A DNA stretch of 34,314 bases, from the IMG/VR virus record IMGVR_UViG_3300024062_000028, positions 1 to 34,314 of that record. One strand, written 5' to 3'. Made by a program: the position numbers and the translations under genes. How positions within the stretch are numbered: position 1 is the first letter of the stretch; the number at the start of each line of letters is the position of its first letter. Origin of the DNA: a virus. This document shows, one piece after another, positions 23,501-30,980 of the stretch. Under the pieces are notes generated by a model. It was not told where the DNA came from. It searched no databases and was given only the letters and a program-made list of their open reading frames with translations.

Positions 23501-23789
23501 ATTTTAATTTAGCTTTTACCTCTAAATCTTCCGCTTGTCGTAGTTGATCGGTTACGGTTTTAGATTGCTTTTTTAAGTTTATAGATTTTTGTACTTCAGC
23601 GTTTATTTTTTGAATACCCTGAGCTGAATTAGGATTTACACCACCTAAACCACTTTTAGCAGTTGAAGCCGTTTTTTTAATCTGTGCATCTAATTCAGTA
23701 TAAACTTTCTTTAGCGTTTCAGCTTGTGTGATTGCATTTTTTAAATGACCATCTTCTATTATTTCACTTCCTTTTATCGGTTTAGCCAT
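20568..23789 (-). CDS. Tail tape measure protein (TP901-type)
   Basis: A 1073-aa tape measure protein, fixing tail length. Residues about 230-480 have the TP901/PhageMin_Tail pattern: DFEQANANLASILG, TELAKLGFTRQEI, ATGTDLAQSATQVG, ALPIVGTTASVAGLSIE, GVLSDRGIDASTSGTGLRKIF and GVRSATMGVILAE. Long coiled coils flank this (about 30-180 and 600-900). Two hydrophobic stretches, AGALGLTSGIFLLAQGL (about 195) and GIGMAVAITLLIELAVAFY (about 560), suit membrane insertion. At about 0.15 nm per residue the tail would be near 160 nm, an estimate from the general tape-measure rule. It overlaps the preceding gene by 8 bases. Confidence 0.92.
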   Translation of the reverse strand: MAKPIKGSEIIEDGHLKNAITQAETLKKVYTELDAQIKKTASTAKSGLGGVNPNSAQGIQKINAEVQKSINLKKQSKTVTDQLRQAEDLEVKAKLKLAEATRIQKKEIRETIKLENAEAGSLNKLSLQVKKYEQELRKLNLTTVSGRKRQQELITKINQSNAVFKKNSSALSAQRINIGNYSSALKGATGSLRSFAGALGLTSGIFLLAQGLKSSIGLIIDFEQANANLASILGTTKEGINELTEDAKRLGEATANTASEITQLQTELAKLGFTRQEILDSTGAIQQLAQATGTDLAQSATQVGSALRIFGLEATESQRVVDVLSASTSKSALDMSKLATALPIVGTTASVAGLSIERTTGLLGVLSDRGIDASTSGTGLRKIFLELAKSGQTWDEAMTQINESTNKNKTAVELFGVRSATMGVILAENSAQADELTKALEMSGGTAKEMADTQLDTLAGALKLLKSAYEGFILSLANGNGALSGLKVGIKFLANNFRTIVKVLGLVIKTFISFKAVMLSLKMADRIKEFRAYNKTVGKSGSAMSEASVKAKAFGKALKGIGMAVAITLLIELAVAFYDIASGAAEARRQQDLFNKAQENSSKFGKEFNDITDEKIKNKTKELELLVAEGKLTKEQMDLQIRDLQIQKEKNALKIVKRSQDRIKLLKEENRQLRIKADIDSENIKNNSNLRGFEKIERENNLRRILNAEIKINNGQIVQQNEIIKEFSNIANDTNDTIHDYTVNIADNSGKLKRNTADIEDNTKAIKKRSEEIRKIDIEEAKKRKLALDLVEDGREDPQIKIDERLEAEKKAQEELVAMTKKMFDDLNNILQLSLQSAVNNIDSQIEKGNNRITDSETRINDLKQQAQLGNLDAQESVKAEKQAIANERENIEALEKKKRNLLILVTGLNLANQKIQAGDGSGLESAGSEIKGFVDKLKGFYKGTETTLGADLGNAYAISGDKDTHIIKAHKDEHIIGVENSRKLGNMKQSDIVKGALMLKNGEFVGRRAINAVNSIDSYNDSRMVDAIAKNTQAIQNIQIPEHKFNYDALSKIATETIRIGNKTINNHKPMF

Positions 23790-24243
23790 TACTCATATTC
23801 TTTAAGGCGGTGTGCCATTCTATTACTGTAAATTCTTTTGGGTCTATTCTAAAACCTTTGTACTTTTCTAAGTGGTCTTTTAACGAATAAAAACCAATTG
23901 CTTCACCTGAATTTAATTGCTCTAAATCAGCTTCTAATATAGCTAATTTTGTGTTAATAAACCTATCTTTTGTCAAAATATATTCATAATTTAATATCGC
24001 TTTTTTCTTTAATAGTTTAATTCTCTTTGTGAATTTCTCATCCAATCCAAACAAATCAATATATTCATCTTGTAATTGATCCCACAATACACCAATTTTT
24101 TCATTAACTCTACCTTTACCGCTAATAAATAAATGTTTTAAATCACCTGTTTTTAAAATTTCGTACCAATTCCAAATTGGCATAAACTCAATTGATTGGT
24201 AAGTTTTTTCTGTAGTACTGAATATAGAGCTTAGTTGCTTCAT
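23782..24243 (-). CDS. Tail assembly chaperone candidate, downstream member
   Basis: A 153-aa frame directly before the tape measure gene, the classic place of the second tail-assembly chaperone (lambda T or GT position). It is helical and charged (WNWYEILKTGDLKHLFISGKGR, LFGLDEKFTKRIKLLKKKAILNYEYILTKDRF). The ATG at 24243 follows a TAA in the same frame and lies 56 bases inside the previous gene; a second Met at 24183, just after that gene's stop, is another possible start. The two frames differ by +1 (equal to -2). Either independent initiation or frameshift fusion is possible. Sequence similarity to named chaperones is not evident. Confidence 0.6.
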   Translation of the reverse strand: MKQLSSIFSTTEKTYQSIEFMPIWNWYEILKTGDLKHLFISGKGRVNEKIGVLWDQLQDEYIDLFGLDEKFTKRIKLLKKKAILNYEYILTKDRFINTKLAILEADLEQLNSGEAIGFYSLKDHLEKYKGFRIDPKEFTVIEWHTALKNMSNG

Positions 24244-24646
24244 TTATTAAAATTTGTAAATTATTATCAGTTAATCCTAAAACGTCTATACCGTATTCAT
24301 CAAATAAATTAGTATCTTCTTTAAAAGGATTTGCATCTATATTAATTAATGCTTTTTTTACTTGTACTTTCCAACTATCCCAAAAATCACCCTTATCATT
24401 TAAATCTATAAATGATCCAGCTTTTTTTCGCCCTTTTGTTATTACTTCTGTGGCATTGGAATAAGTACCTAAATGCGCACCTAAACTGTCTACTTTGTCT
24501 TTTCCTAACTGTTCATCAGTATTTAGGTGCGTAATTAGTTCTTTAATAAATCTGTTATCTAATACTAGCTTAAATATATTATCTTCTTGGTTTTTCAAAC
24601 CTATAAGATCAGTGGCATATTTGAATAAACTAGTATCTTTAAACAT
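24188..24646 (-). CDS. Tail assembly chaperone candidate, upstream member
   Basis: A 152-aa protein between the probable tail-tube cluster and the tape measure, matching the position of the first tail-assembly chaperone (lambda G position). It is mostly helical, with KDTSLFKYATDLIGL, KLVLDNRFIKELITHLNT and FDEYGIDVLGLTDNNLQILINEATKLYIQYYRKN at the end. No domain name is certain. It starts one base after the 61-aa gene's stop codon, and its last 56 bases overlap the next gene. The overlap has a run A AAA AAC in this frame, discussed under findings. Confidence 0.6.
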   Translation of the reverse strand: MFKDTSLFKYATDLIGLKNQEDNIFKLVLDNRFIKELITHLNTDEQLGKDKVDSLGAHLGTYSNATEVITKGRKKAGSFIDLNDKGDFWDSWKVQVKKALINIDANPFKEDTNLFDEYGIDVLGLTDNNLQILINEATKLYIQYYRKNLPIN

Positions 24647-24647
24647 T

Positions 24648-24833
24648 TTATTTTTCTTCTTTTTTTACTGTTTTTGCCTTTTTAGGCTTTTCAGTAGTGT
24701 CAATTCCTAATTCCTTAGCTACTTCAGCAATATCAAACCCTCTGAGTTTTCCAGCGTATGTAGCTTTGAACTCAGAGAATTTAACATTTTTAAAAGCTAA
24801 TTTATTAAAATGACTTTTAACAAATTCCTTCAT
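24648..24833 (-). CDS. 61-aa lysine-rich protein after the tail-tube gene
   Basis: A 61-aa protein. It starts in the TAATG overlap with the probable tail-tube gene. The first 45 residues are helical with a SAP- or HeH-like pattern (LAFKNVKFSEFKATYAGKLRGFDIAEVAKELGID). The end is strongly basic (EKPKKAKTVKKEEK). A small tail-assembly factor or DNA/tube-binding protein is possible. Tight coupling to the tail-tube gene supports it as real. Confidence 0.65.
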   Translation of the reverse strand: MKEFVKSHFNKLAFKNVKFSEFKATYAGKLRGFDIAEVAKELGIDTTEKPKKAKTVKKEEK

Positions 24834-25741
24834 TAAGGTATTGTAACTGTAATTGGTGACATTTCAAAGCCTACTTTTGAAAGTGTTACTGTTAATACAT
24901 CTGCTGAAGTTTGTGCTGGCATTACAAATGTGTAAACACCGTCAGCACCTTCTGTAACTGAAGTAGCTGTTACTGATAATGAAGTAGTTTCATTATAGAT
25001 AGCATAATCAGCTAATACCGCACCGCTAAACGCTGGTAATACAAACGGATTACCGTAAATTACTTTGTTAGTTAATACAAAACCTGTTGTACTTGGTGAA
25101 GTTGCTACACCTGTTACATCAATTAAACCTGAAATTTCTAGTAAATCTGTTGTAATAGTTTGAGCATCTAAAGTTCTTAAATCAGCATCTTTTACAGATT
25201 CTTTTACCATAAACTTCAAATGAACATTTTGCACTTCTGTAGCTGTTGGTTCTTTATAAACTGAAAATAAAGTACCTAATTCAATTTTGATAGGTATTAA
25301 ATCACCATCTTCATTAATAATACCAGTTAAATTACCGTTAATATCAATTTTAAAATAACCGTATTTACCGTTTGCAAAAGAATTTAAAACGCCTTCAAAC
25401 TGTGGGTTAGCTTGTGCGCCGTAAACCATACCGTCATAAGTTCTAGTACCTACTTTAGTGTTAAACGATACACCGTCAATATCTTGTGTAGTTGGTTCTG
25501 CTCTTTCACCGATTACGGTTTTCAAGTTCATTACTGGATACCATCTTTTTGAAGTATCAGTATTATTAATTAATGCGCTTACATAAGAAGCGTTTACTGC
25601 ATCTGAAGAAAGGATTTTATTTACCGTTCCATCATCCGCTACTTGTTTTACTAGGATTATCCCAGCATCTACATTTTTTTTTGGTACGCAAGACGGTTGA
25701 CCCGTATTACTAGCACCATTACTACAAGCATTTGTTGCCAT
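24833..25741 (-). CDS. Probable major tail (tube) protein
   Basis: A 302-aa protein, inferred to be the tail-tube subunit. It has its own promoter-like leader (25742-25873), as expected for an abundant virion protein, and lies upstream of the chaperone-position genes and tape measure. The N-terminus has several Cys (NACSNGASNTGQPSCVPKK). The middle is beta-rich (RTYDGMVYGAQANPQFEGVLNSFANGKYGYFKIDINGN). The C-terminal about 80 residues form an Ig-like domain (TTSLSVTATSVTEGADGVYTFVMPAQTSADVLTVTLSKVGF), a decoration often fused to tube proteins. Direct family recognition is weak; position and domain layout carry the call. Confidence 0.7.
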   Translation of the reverse strand: MATNACSNGASNTGQPSCVPKKNVDAGIILVKQVADDGTVNKILSSDAVNASYVSALINNTDTSKRWYPVMNLKTVIGERAEPTTQDIDGVSFNTKVGTRTYDGMVYGAQANPQFEGVLNSFANGKYGYFKIDINGNLTGIINEDGDLIPIKIELGTLFSVYKEPTATEVQNVHLKFMVKESVKDADLRTLDAQTITTDLLEISGLIDVTGVATSPSTTGFVLTNKVIYGNPFVLPAFSGAVLADYAIYNETTSLSVTATSVTEGADGVYTFVMPAQTSADVLTVTLSKVGFEMSPITVTIP

Positions 25742-25873
25742 AATTTTAAAATTTAATTTAATTTAATTTAGTGTGCTTTATACCATGCGCAAAGCAACTT
25801 AACGCAATATTTTTATTATAACAAATTTAACTTTTTTTTATTATATTTTATGTATTTAAATCATAATTAATAA
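25742..25873 (-). promoter_or_regulatory. Promoter-bearing leader of the tail-tube gene
   Basis: A 132-base gap, the longest in the structural region. The minus strand has TAAATTTG (25829-25822), matching TAnnTTTG, but no TTG at the -33 position. Downstream, TGCTTT and AAAGCA pair around an 11-base loop (about 25774-25796), and the last 30 bases before the ATG are a repeated AATTT/TTAAA run. This fits an A/T-rich initiation region for a strongly expressed gene. Confidence 0.5.
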
Positions 25874-27160
25874 CTATGGTACATCATTTACAATATCGGC
25901 TACTGTCATATTAACCATAGTAGCATCTAAAGTACCGTTTGTATCTTGTAAAGTTGGGTACGTGTCGCCATCACCCATACGCCACCAATTATTAGGGGCG
26001 CTTGTTAATGTGTTTAAATCAAAAGGTGAACCACTATTATAAATAGTAGAAGCGTTTGAACTTTCATCACTTGCCCATATTGCTAACTCATCTACATTGC
26101 AATTCCTCATATATTGACCTCCGCCCGTTTGTCTAGCAAATCTAAATTCGTCAGTAACTATACCACCGCTAAAGCCAAAATTAGAATTCGTATTAGTAGG
26201 TGTTTCTAATACTCCATTTTTATATATTTTAAAACGTGAATAACTTGTATTTATTCCACCACTTCCATTTTCAGTAGTTCCACCATCATAAACAAATAAC
26301 CAATGATCCCAAACACCTGAAGTAGTAGAATTGCTAGAACTAAATATATCTAAATTATTATTATTAGTGCCGTAAAATACAGCCATTCTTTGCCTAGAAC
26401 CATTGTTACCATTATATCTTATTTGTACCCGTCCTTCATTATTTGTATCATTACCGCCAAAACATAATACTGTTTGATTTTGATTATTAGATGTACCAGC
26501 CTTAAACCAAAAACCAACTGACCAAGCTGTACCAGTATTATTACCGCTTCTATAAAGAGGGTTTGAAGTATTAGCCGTTAAACTGCAATAGTCATTTTGT
26601 CTAAAAAACACGCTTTTTGTATTACTAAATGGAGGGCTTGAAACAGTTAAAACAATAGTTTCAGAATTTTCACCATAATAATTAATAGCTTTTACTGGTA
26701 TGTTATAAGTACCATTAACTAAAGATGAACCGCCTATTAATTTTCTTACATTACCTTCTACATTAACAATATCAGAAACAGTAGATAAATCCCACTCATA
26801 ACCTACCCCATAATCAGCAGTTAATTCATAATTAAGTGTTTGACCTTGAACTAAATTTACAGTTAAGTTAGAAGTTATTACAGGAATATTACCACCACCA
26901 CCGCCAGTAGCTTGAAAAATAGCGTTTAAATTATTAGTAGTAGTTTGCCCATCCGTACCCCATGGGATACCATTATTATCTTCAAATTCTGTATACTCAA
27001 TATCTGAAAGTATTTCTATATCCCTAGCAATATCAACTACTGAAAGTGTACTATCAGTTGGGTTATCTTGTACGGCTTGTAAATTATTTAAAAATTGCGC
27101 CCCGTTATTATCTTCAACAAATATAGCATTAGCGTTATTATCTCTGTAAATTACTATCAT
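25874..27160 (-). CDS. Virion protein with LamG/concanavalin-like C-terminal domain
   Basis: A 428-aa protein. The first 90 residues are a virion-anchoring part (IVIYRDNNANAIFVEDNNG), followed by an Ig/cadherin-like section at about 93-175 (NIPVITSNLTVNLVQGQTLNYELTA) and a C-terminal LamG/ConA-like jelly roll (about 185-420): AWSVGFWFKAG, DHWLFVYDGG, SRFKIYKNGVLE and NVDELAIWASDES. Such lectin-like domains bind sugars and are common in marine and freshwater phages as head or tail decorations. It overlaps the preceding gene by 4 bases. A glycan-binding adhesin or decoration role is inferred. Confidence 0.75.
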   Translation of the reverse strand: MIVIYRDNNANAIFVEDNNGAQFLNNLQAVQDNPTDSTLSVVDIARDIEILSDIEYTEFEDNNGIPWGTDGQTTTNNLNAIFQATGGGGGNIPVITSNLTVNLVQGQTLNYELTADYGVGYEWDLSTVSDIVNVEGNVRKLIGGSSLVNGTYNIPVKAINYYGENSETIVLTVSSPPFSNTKSVFFRQNDYCSLTANTSNPLYRSGNNTGTAWSVGFWFKAGTSNNQNQTVLCFGGNDTNNEGRVQIRYNGNNGSRQRMAVFYGTNNNNLDIFSSSNSTTSGVWDHWLFVYDGGTTENGSGGINTSYSRFKIYKNGVLETPTNTNSNFGFSGGIVTDEFRFARQTGGGQYMRNCNVDELAIWASDESSNASTIYNSGSPFDLNTLTSAPNNWWRMGDGDTYPTLQDTNGTLDATMVNMTVADIVNDVP

Positions 27161-27669
27161 ACACCCCCTTTTACAACTTGTATTACTGTACCAGCATTTT
27201 CTAAAGTACCGTCATTTTCTAAGTTAACTTGTATTTTAATGTAATTATCTTTTGTGTTACTATCACCCATATAAATTAAATCAGGTTTTAAGGCTAATCT
27301 ATAACCAACGCCTGAACCACTATCTAAACGCCCTTTTATAGTTTCAAGTTGGTAAATACCAGCTCCCGTACCTAATTCATACCTAAACTTTAAAAGGCTA
27401 TTATTTACACTAGGTGTTATTGTATAATCATTTCTAACAAATATAGTATCACCTATAAATAATTGTGTAGGATCAATATAACCAGTACTATTATCCATTA
27501 GTTGATTAATCCCGAATGGTAAACTTTTTAAATTAGTAAAAGCACCTAAACCATCATTAGGTATATCAGTCCAAGTATTAGCTAATAAAGTAACGGGAGT
27601 AGTACTAGTAGAAGAGTCATTATAATCTGCAAAACCGTTTTTTATTTTATCTTTTACGTTTATACTCAT
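27157..27669 (-). CDS. 170-aa virion protein, possible head-tail or decoration component
   Basis: A 170-aa beta-rich protein with 4-base overlaps on both sides (ATGA), in the connector region after the capsid gene. Segments such as TTPVTLLANTWTDIPNDGLGAF, GDTIFVRNDYTITPSVNNSLLKFRYELG and DNYIKIQVNLENDGTLENAGT suggest a jelly-roll fold. No catalytic motif. It could be a tail-completion or decoration protein. Family not recognised; role taken from position. Confidence 0.65.
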   Translation of the reverse strand: MSINVKDKIKNGFADYNDSSTSTTPVTLLANTWTDIPNDGLGAFTNLKSLPFGINQLMDNSTGYIDPTQLFIGDTIFVRNDYTITPSVNNSLLKFRYELGTGAGIYQLETIKGRLDSGSGVGYRLALKPDLIYMGDSNTKDNYIKIQVNLENDGTLENAGTVIQVVKGGV

Positions 27670-28022
27670 AGTATATTTCTATTTAAGTTAAAAGTAACAG
27701 TAGAACCACCACCAACATTAGTAGAAGTATAGACAAACCTAATATATTTAGGCGTAAAATATTCATCCTCAAATAATTCAGGCAATGAAAAGTTATTTAT
27801 ATTTTCATAAGTTGTAAAACTAGCTAAATCTGTAGTATTAGAAGCTTGAAATTCTATAGTAGGTTTAGGATTACCACCATTCAAAGTAGGAAACCAAATA
27901 TTTAGCGTATAACCTCTAAAATCTGTCCATTCTATAGCATCTGTGGTAAAATCTGCATCAGCTGGATAAGTAACAACATCAGTTGAACTAACTCGTACCG
28001 TTATTTGTTCCTTTATAGCCAT
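27666..28022 (-). CDS. 118-aa connector-region protein
   Basis: A 118-aa beta-rich protein (ITVRVSSTDVVTYPADADFTTDAIEWTDFRGYTLNIWFPTLNG, then PKYIRFVYTSTNVGGGSTVTFNLNR). It overlaps the DUF6712-like gene by 10 bases and the next gene by 4. The place is that of a head-tail joining or tail-terminator protein in other phages, but the sequence matches no family I can name. Confidence 0.65.
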   Translation of the reverse strand: MAIKEQITVRVSSTDVVTYPADADFTTDAIEWTDFRGYTLNIWFPTLNGGNPKPTIEFQASNTTDLASFTTYENINNFSLPELFEDEYFTPKYIRFVYTSTNVGGGSTVTFNLNRNIL

Positions 28023-28519
28023 ACTTCAACTTCTTTATGTTGTCCGTTGTATTCAGGGTAATCAGACGAATTTTCGCAAATATACCATTGAATAGTATTA
28101 TAATACCCTAAAGCTACGTTATAACGCTCATTTAACCCCATTTGTATAGTAGTAACGCTAGTTGCATTGCTAAACTCATTCTTTACATTACCGCTAATTG
28201 TGTTATGAAAATCAGAATCACGTACTATATTAAAATAACAAAAGCCTTTTAACATTTCTTTAATTCCTTTTGATTCTCTTATACAGTTATTATCATCTAA
28301 ATAAATAGCGTTGTAAATATCTAAGAATCTAGCCGTAACTGGTAACCCCGTAATTGGATCTAAATCAGCTACAAATAAATTGTATAACTCAACCCCTAAC
28401 AAATCACGCAAAAAATCAGATTCATATTCTTCAATATAAGCTTCTATCTTGTCGTTTTGATTTGCACCACCATTACTAATAGCGTAAAATCCTGTAAAAT
28501 CTGTAGGCGTTAAAAACAT
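28013..28519 (-). CDS. Head-tail adaptor-like protein (DUF6712-like)
   Basis: A 168-aa mainly helical protein resembling the DUF6712 adaptors of Bacteroidetes phages: LTPTDFTGFYAISNGG, KIEAYIEEYESDFLRDLLGVELYNLFVADL, a central RESKGIKEMLKGFCYFNIVRD, and the end GYYNTIQWYICENSSDYPEYNG. Such proteins take the place of gp6-type connectors that sit under the portal. It begins one base after the 48-aa gene. The assignment depends on overall pattern and position after the capsid gene. Confidence 0.7.
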   Translation of the reverse strand: MFLTPTDFTGFYAISNGGANQNDKIEAYIEEYESDFLRDLLGVELYNLFVADLDPITGLPVTARFLDIYNAIYLDDNNCIRESKGIKEMLKGFCYFNIVRDSDFHNTISGNVKNEFSNATSVTTIQMGLNERYNVALGYYNTIQWYICENSSDYPEYNGQHKEVEVWL

Positions 28520-28520
28520 T

Positions 28521-28667
28521 TTATTTCTTTTCTTTTGGTTTTCTTGTCGCTTTTACTTCTTCTGCTAATCCGTTTGCAATTAATTTCTTTGCTATTGCAT
28601 CAGTAGGTGATTTCATTTCTCCTGCCTTTAATCCACTAACATGATCTTTTAATATCTTAATTTTCAT
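28521..28667 (-). CDS. 48-aa small protein after the capsid gene
   Basis: A 48-aa protein (IKILKDHVSGLKAGEMKSPTDAIAKKLIANGLAEEV and a Lys-rich tail). Short proteins with this pattern (KFLKD, G-rich turn, AxxLIxxGxAEEV) commonly lie between the capsid gene and the first head-tail connector of HK97-type phages. It is preceded by a hairpin and ends one base before the connector start. Function unknown; the recurrent position suggests an assembly role. Confidence 0.75.
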   Translation of the reverse strand: MKIKILKDHVSGLKAGEMKSPTDAIAKKLIANGLAEEVKATRKPKEKK

Positions 28668-28692
28668 AATTTAAAGTCTTTTACCACCAAAT

Positions 28693-28714
28693 GCCCGACA
28701 CGTTAATGTCAGGC
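28693..28714 (-). terminator. Hairpin after the capsid gene, possible partial terminator
   Basis: On the minus strand GCCTGACA (28714-28707) pairs with TGTCGGGC (28700-28693), with one T-G pair and a 6-base loop. It lies 22 bases after the capsid stop codon. The following sequence (ATTTGG) is not a full T tract, so it may reduce downstream transcription or protect the capsid message rather than end transcription. Confidence 0.5.
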
Positions 28715-28736
28715 TTTAGTGTAATTATATTATTAC

Positions 28737-30005
28737 TTATGGTTTAAGTAAAGCAGTAATTGAAGTTGAAACAGTACCAGTTACAAAAGCATCTGTATCA
28801 TTCCCTTTAATTCTGTTTAATCCTCTCCATTCAACTAAAACAGTTCTCATGTTCTTAGTAAAATCATCTGAATCTAAACCAACTTGAATAGTCATTTCAC
28901 CTCTTGAAAAAACTGAAGCTTTTGAACCATCCATAGCTAAAAATGTATCTTGTGCAATTCCTGTATTTTTTACTACTGGAATACCATCTAAAGACATTTG
29001 ACCAGCTACATCTTGTAATCTATCTACATATTGTGCATCTGTCGCTTTAGCTAATCTTAAAGCAGTCATATCAGTAGGATGAACAACATAAACACTAGTC
29101 ATGTGGTTAGCTACTTCAATTTGATTATCTGCTACTGTTAATACATCTGCAATATTAGGATCTACTACACTAGTAGCAAATGCTCCAGCCGCCCAAGCAG
29201 TTGATTGTGGTATAATACCGTTTAAGTTTTGCCCTACATTATCACCGTTTAAGATTTGATCGTCAATATCTAAAGATAATCTTTGTGTCAATTCGTTGTT
29301 AATTTCCGAACGCATAAAATCAATATCACCTAACATTTCTGTAGATACTTTGATAAATGCCGTTCTTTTCTTAACAGCTGAAGAAACTACTACTAAATCA
29401 AAATCAATTTGATTTTTCAAAGTACCCTCTACAGTTCCAGCAGGTGCTCCTTCAACTCCTGTTTGCTCAACCCATGAAATAAGATTAGAAGTTGCAACAC
29501 CGTTAGAAATTAAATCTCTAATAAACGTTCTTCTTCTAGCAATGTTATTAACACCTGCTTCTCTTTGTTCTACTGGTACATTACCACCTGAAACGTTACC
29601 TATGATAGTCATATCACCTACTACTTTCATAGTAACTTTACCTTGACCAGTTTCAGACATAGCTTTTAATTCCTCAGCTTTTGCTTCTAATCCTTTAGTT
29701 AAAGATTCTTTTGAAGTTAAAGATACATCATCTTTAGAAACGTCTTTAGCATTTTTAATTGCTAATCCCATTGTTTTAAGTGTAGCATTTAAGTGCTCTA
29801 CTTGTTCTTCTCTAGCTTTTTCAATTGCATCTGCTAAAGATTTTAATTCTTCTTTAGTAGCTGATTTATCTGCTAAATCATTGTAAGCTTTTTTTAATTC
29901 TTCATTATACTTTACGTATAATTTTGCTTGTGCGTCACCTTCCATTTTTTCAAAAGCTGACATTTCAATTCCTTTTTCTACAAGGAAATCATTTAATGTT
30001 TTCAT
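28737..30005 (-). CDS. HK97-fold major capsid protein with N-terminal delta domain
   Basis: A 422-aa protein. Residues about 1-125 are a charged coiled coil (KAYNDLADKSATKEELKSLADAIEKAREEQVEHL), the scaffolding delta domain removed by the prohead protease. The rest fits the HK97 fold: RRRTFIRDLISNGV, NLISWVEQTG, FDLVVVSSAVKKRTAFIKVSTEMLGDIDFM (spine and E-loop region), and LSLDIDDQILNGDNVGQNLNGI, with the P-domain ending in RTVLVEWRGLNRIKGNDTDAFVTG. It follows the protease gene by one base. No separate scaffold gene is needed. Self-assembles into the shell. Confidence 0.92.
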   Translation of the reverse strand: MKTLNDFLVEKGIEMSAFEKMEGDAQAKLYVKYNEELKKAYNDLADKSATKEELKSLADAIEKAREEQVEHLNATLKTMGLAIKNAKDVSKDDVSLTSKESLTKGLEAKAEELKAMSETGQGKVTMKVVGDMTIIGNVSGGNVPVEQREAGVNNIARRRTFIRDLISNGVATSNLISWVEQTGVEGAPAGTVEGTLKNQIDFDLVVVSSAVKKRTAFIKVSTEMLGDIDFMRSEINNELTQRLSLDIDDQILNGDNVGQNLNGIIPQSTAWAAGAFATSVVDPNIADVLTVADNQIEVANHMTSVYVVHPTDMTALRLAKATDAQYVDRLQDVAGQMSLDGIPVVKNTGIAQDTFLAMDGSKASVFSRGEMTIQVGLDSDDFTKNMRTVLVEWRGLNRIKGNDTDAFVTGTVSTSITALLKP

Positions 30006-30006
30006 T

Positions 30007-30858
30007 TTATATGAATTTATTTAATTTATGACCTTTAGACTTAGTGCCTTCAGTATCGGTTTGAGTGTCTTTATCGGACGGCTCTAATTTATGAGTGTCA
30101 GCTGGTGACGGCTCAATATTTTTATTATCTAGTAATCCAGTTGCTCCATTAGAACCCCTTAATACTAAACTAGATTCACCTATATTTTTAGCTTCTGAAA
30201 CAATCCAAAAGTAATCTAATTCTTCAAAATCAGCTTTATTAGCTATTGTGTTAATATGGTTATCAAAATTAGTTTTTTCAGTTGCATCTTCTTTACTATC
30301 AGAATTTAATGCTAATTTGATATTAACGTATTGCATACGTACACTAGCCTCAATATCACTACCTGATTCTAGCCATTCTTTTGCTAGTGGGTTAATAATA
30401 TCATCTTTAGCTACTTTATAAATTAATGCTTGTGTATTACCAGCGTAATCTTTACCTATTGAACTAAAAGGAATCTCAGCTAATAACATTTCAATGTTTT
30501 CTTTTTTAGCTACTACATTAGCTAATTCCATTTTATGATCAGTAACTAAATAGTTTTTTCCTTGTTGCTCGTTAACTGTTTTATTCCAAATACCATCTAC
30601 GTGTAAATCAGAATGACTATCTAATATTTTAGTAGTGTTAACTGCTATGTAATAATAATTTGAATCAGTTAAAATACCTTTTGTAGTTGTTCCCAACTTG
30701 GTAACATCTATTGATTTAGCATTAACACCTAAACCCTTTTCAAAGCTCTTTTGTATCGTGCTACGTTTTAAAGAAATAATATCAGGCGCATTATCTTTTA
30801 AAGCCTTGAACAATTCAGCTTTTGTTTCGTATGTTGTATTTAGTTCTTTACAAATCAT
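30007..30858 (-). CDS. Probable prohead maturation protease
   Basis: A 283-aa protein between portal and capsid genes, the usual place of the HK97-type maturation protease. The core has NYLVTDHKMELANVVAK with a His near residue 107, and GSDIEASVRMQYV with a Ser near 172, patterns that would suit a His/Ser protease of the U35/S78 group. The C-terminal 45 residues are a polar, acidic and Lys tail. The first 60 residues are helical. It overlaps the small 41-aa gene by 4 bases. Catalysis is inferred from layout and partial motifs; it is more divergent than the capsid and portal proteins. Confidence 0.65.
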   Translation of the reverse strand: MICKELNTTYETKAELFKALKDNAPDIISLKRSTIQKSFEKGLGVNAKSIDVTKLGTTTKGILTDSNYYYIAVNTTKILDSHSDLHVDGIWNKTVNEQQGKNYLVTDHKMELANVVAKKENIEMLLAEIPFSSIGKDYAGNTQALIYKVAKDDIINPLAKEWLESGSDIEASVRMQYVNIKLALNSDSKEDATEKTNFDNHINTIANKADFEELDYFWIVSEAKNIGESSLVLRGSNGATGLLDNKNIEPSPADTHKLEPSDKDTQTDTEGTKSKGHKLNKFI

Positions 30859-30980
30859 TTTTCAATGGTTTTATTTTCTTTTAAGGCTTTTAACTTCTCT
30901 TTTATAGATTTAGTAGCCTTTTCGCTTAATCCTTTTTTTCTAAGTAAGTCTTGTATTTTATTCGCTTTCGTTTGTTCCAT
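30855..30980 (-). CDS. 41-aa basic helical protein between portal and protease
   Basis: A 41-aa frame overlapping the portal gene end by 23 bases and the protease start by 4 bases (ATGA). The protein is a single Lys-rich amphipathic helix (IQDLLRKKGLSEKATKSIKEKLKALKE). The coupling to the protease start supports translation. It could be only a coupling peptide or a small assembly factor. Function unknown. Confidence 0.55.
   Translation of the reverse strand: MEQTKANKIQDLLRKKGLSEKATKSIKEKLKALKENKTIEK

Noticed and set aside
24194-24205. A AAA AAC slippery heptamer as a standard -1 frameshift site
   Set aside because: A -1 slip here enters a frame that soon meets a stop and does not lead into the downstream gene, which is in the +1 frame. 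Only the +1/-2 alternative is kept as a question.
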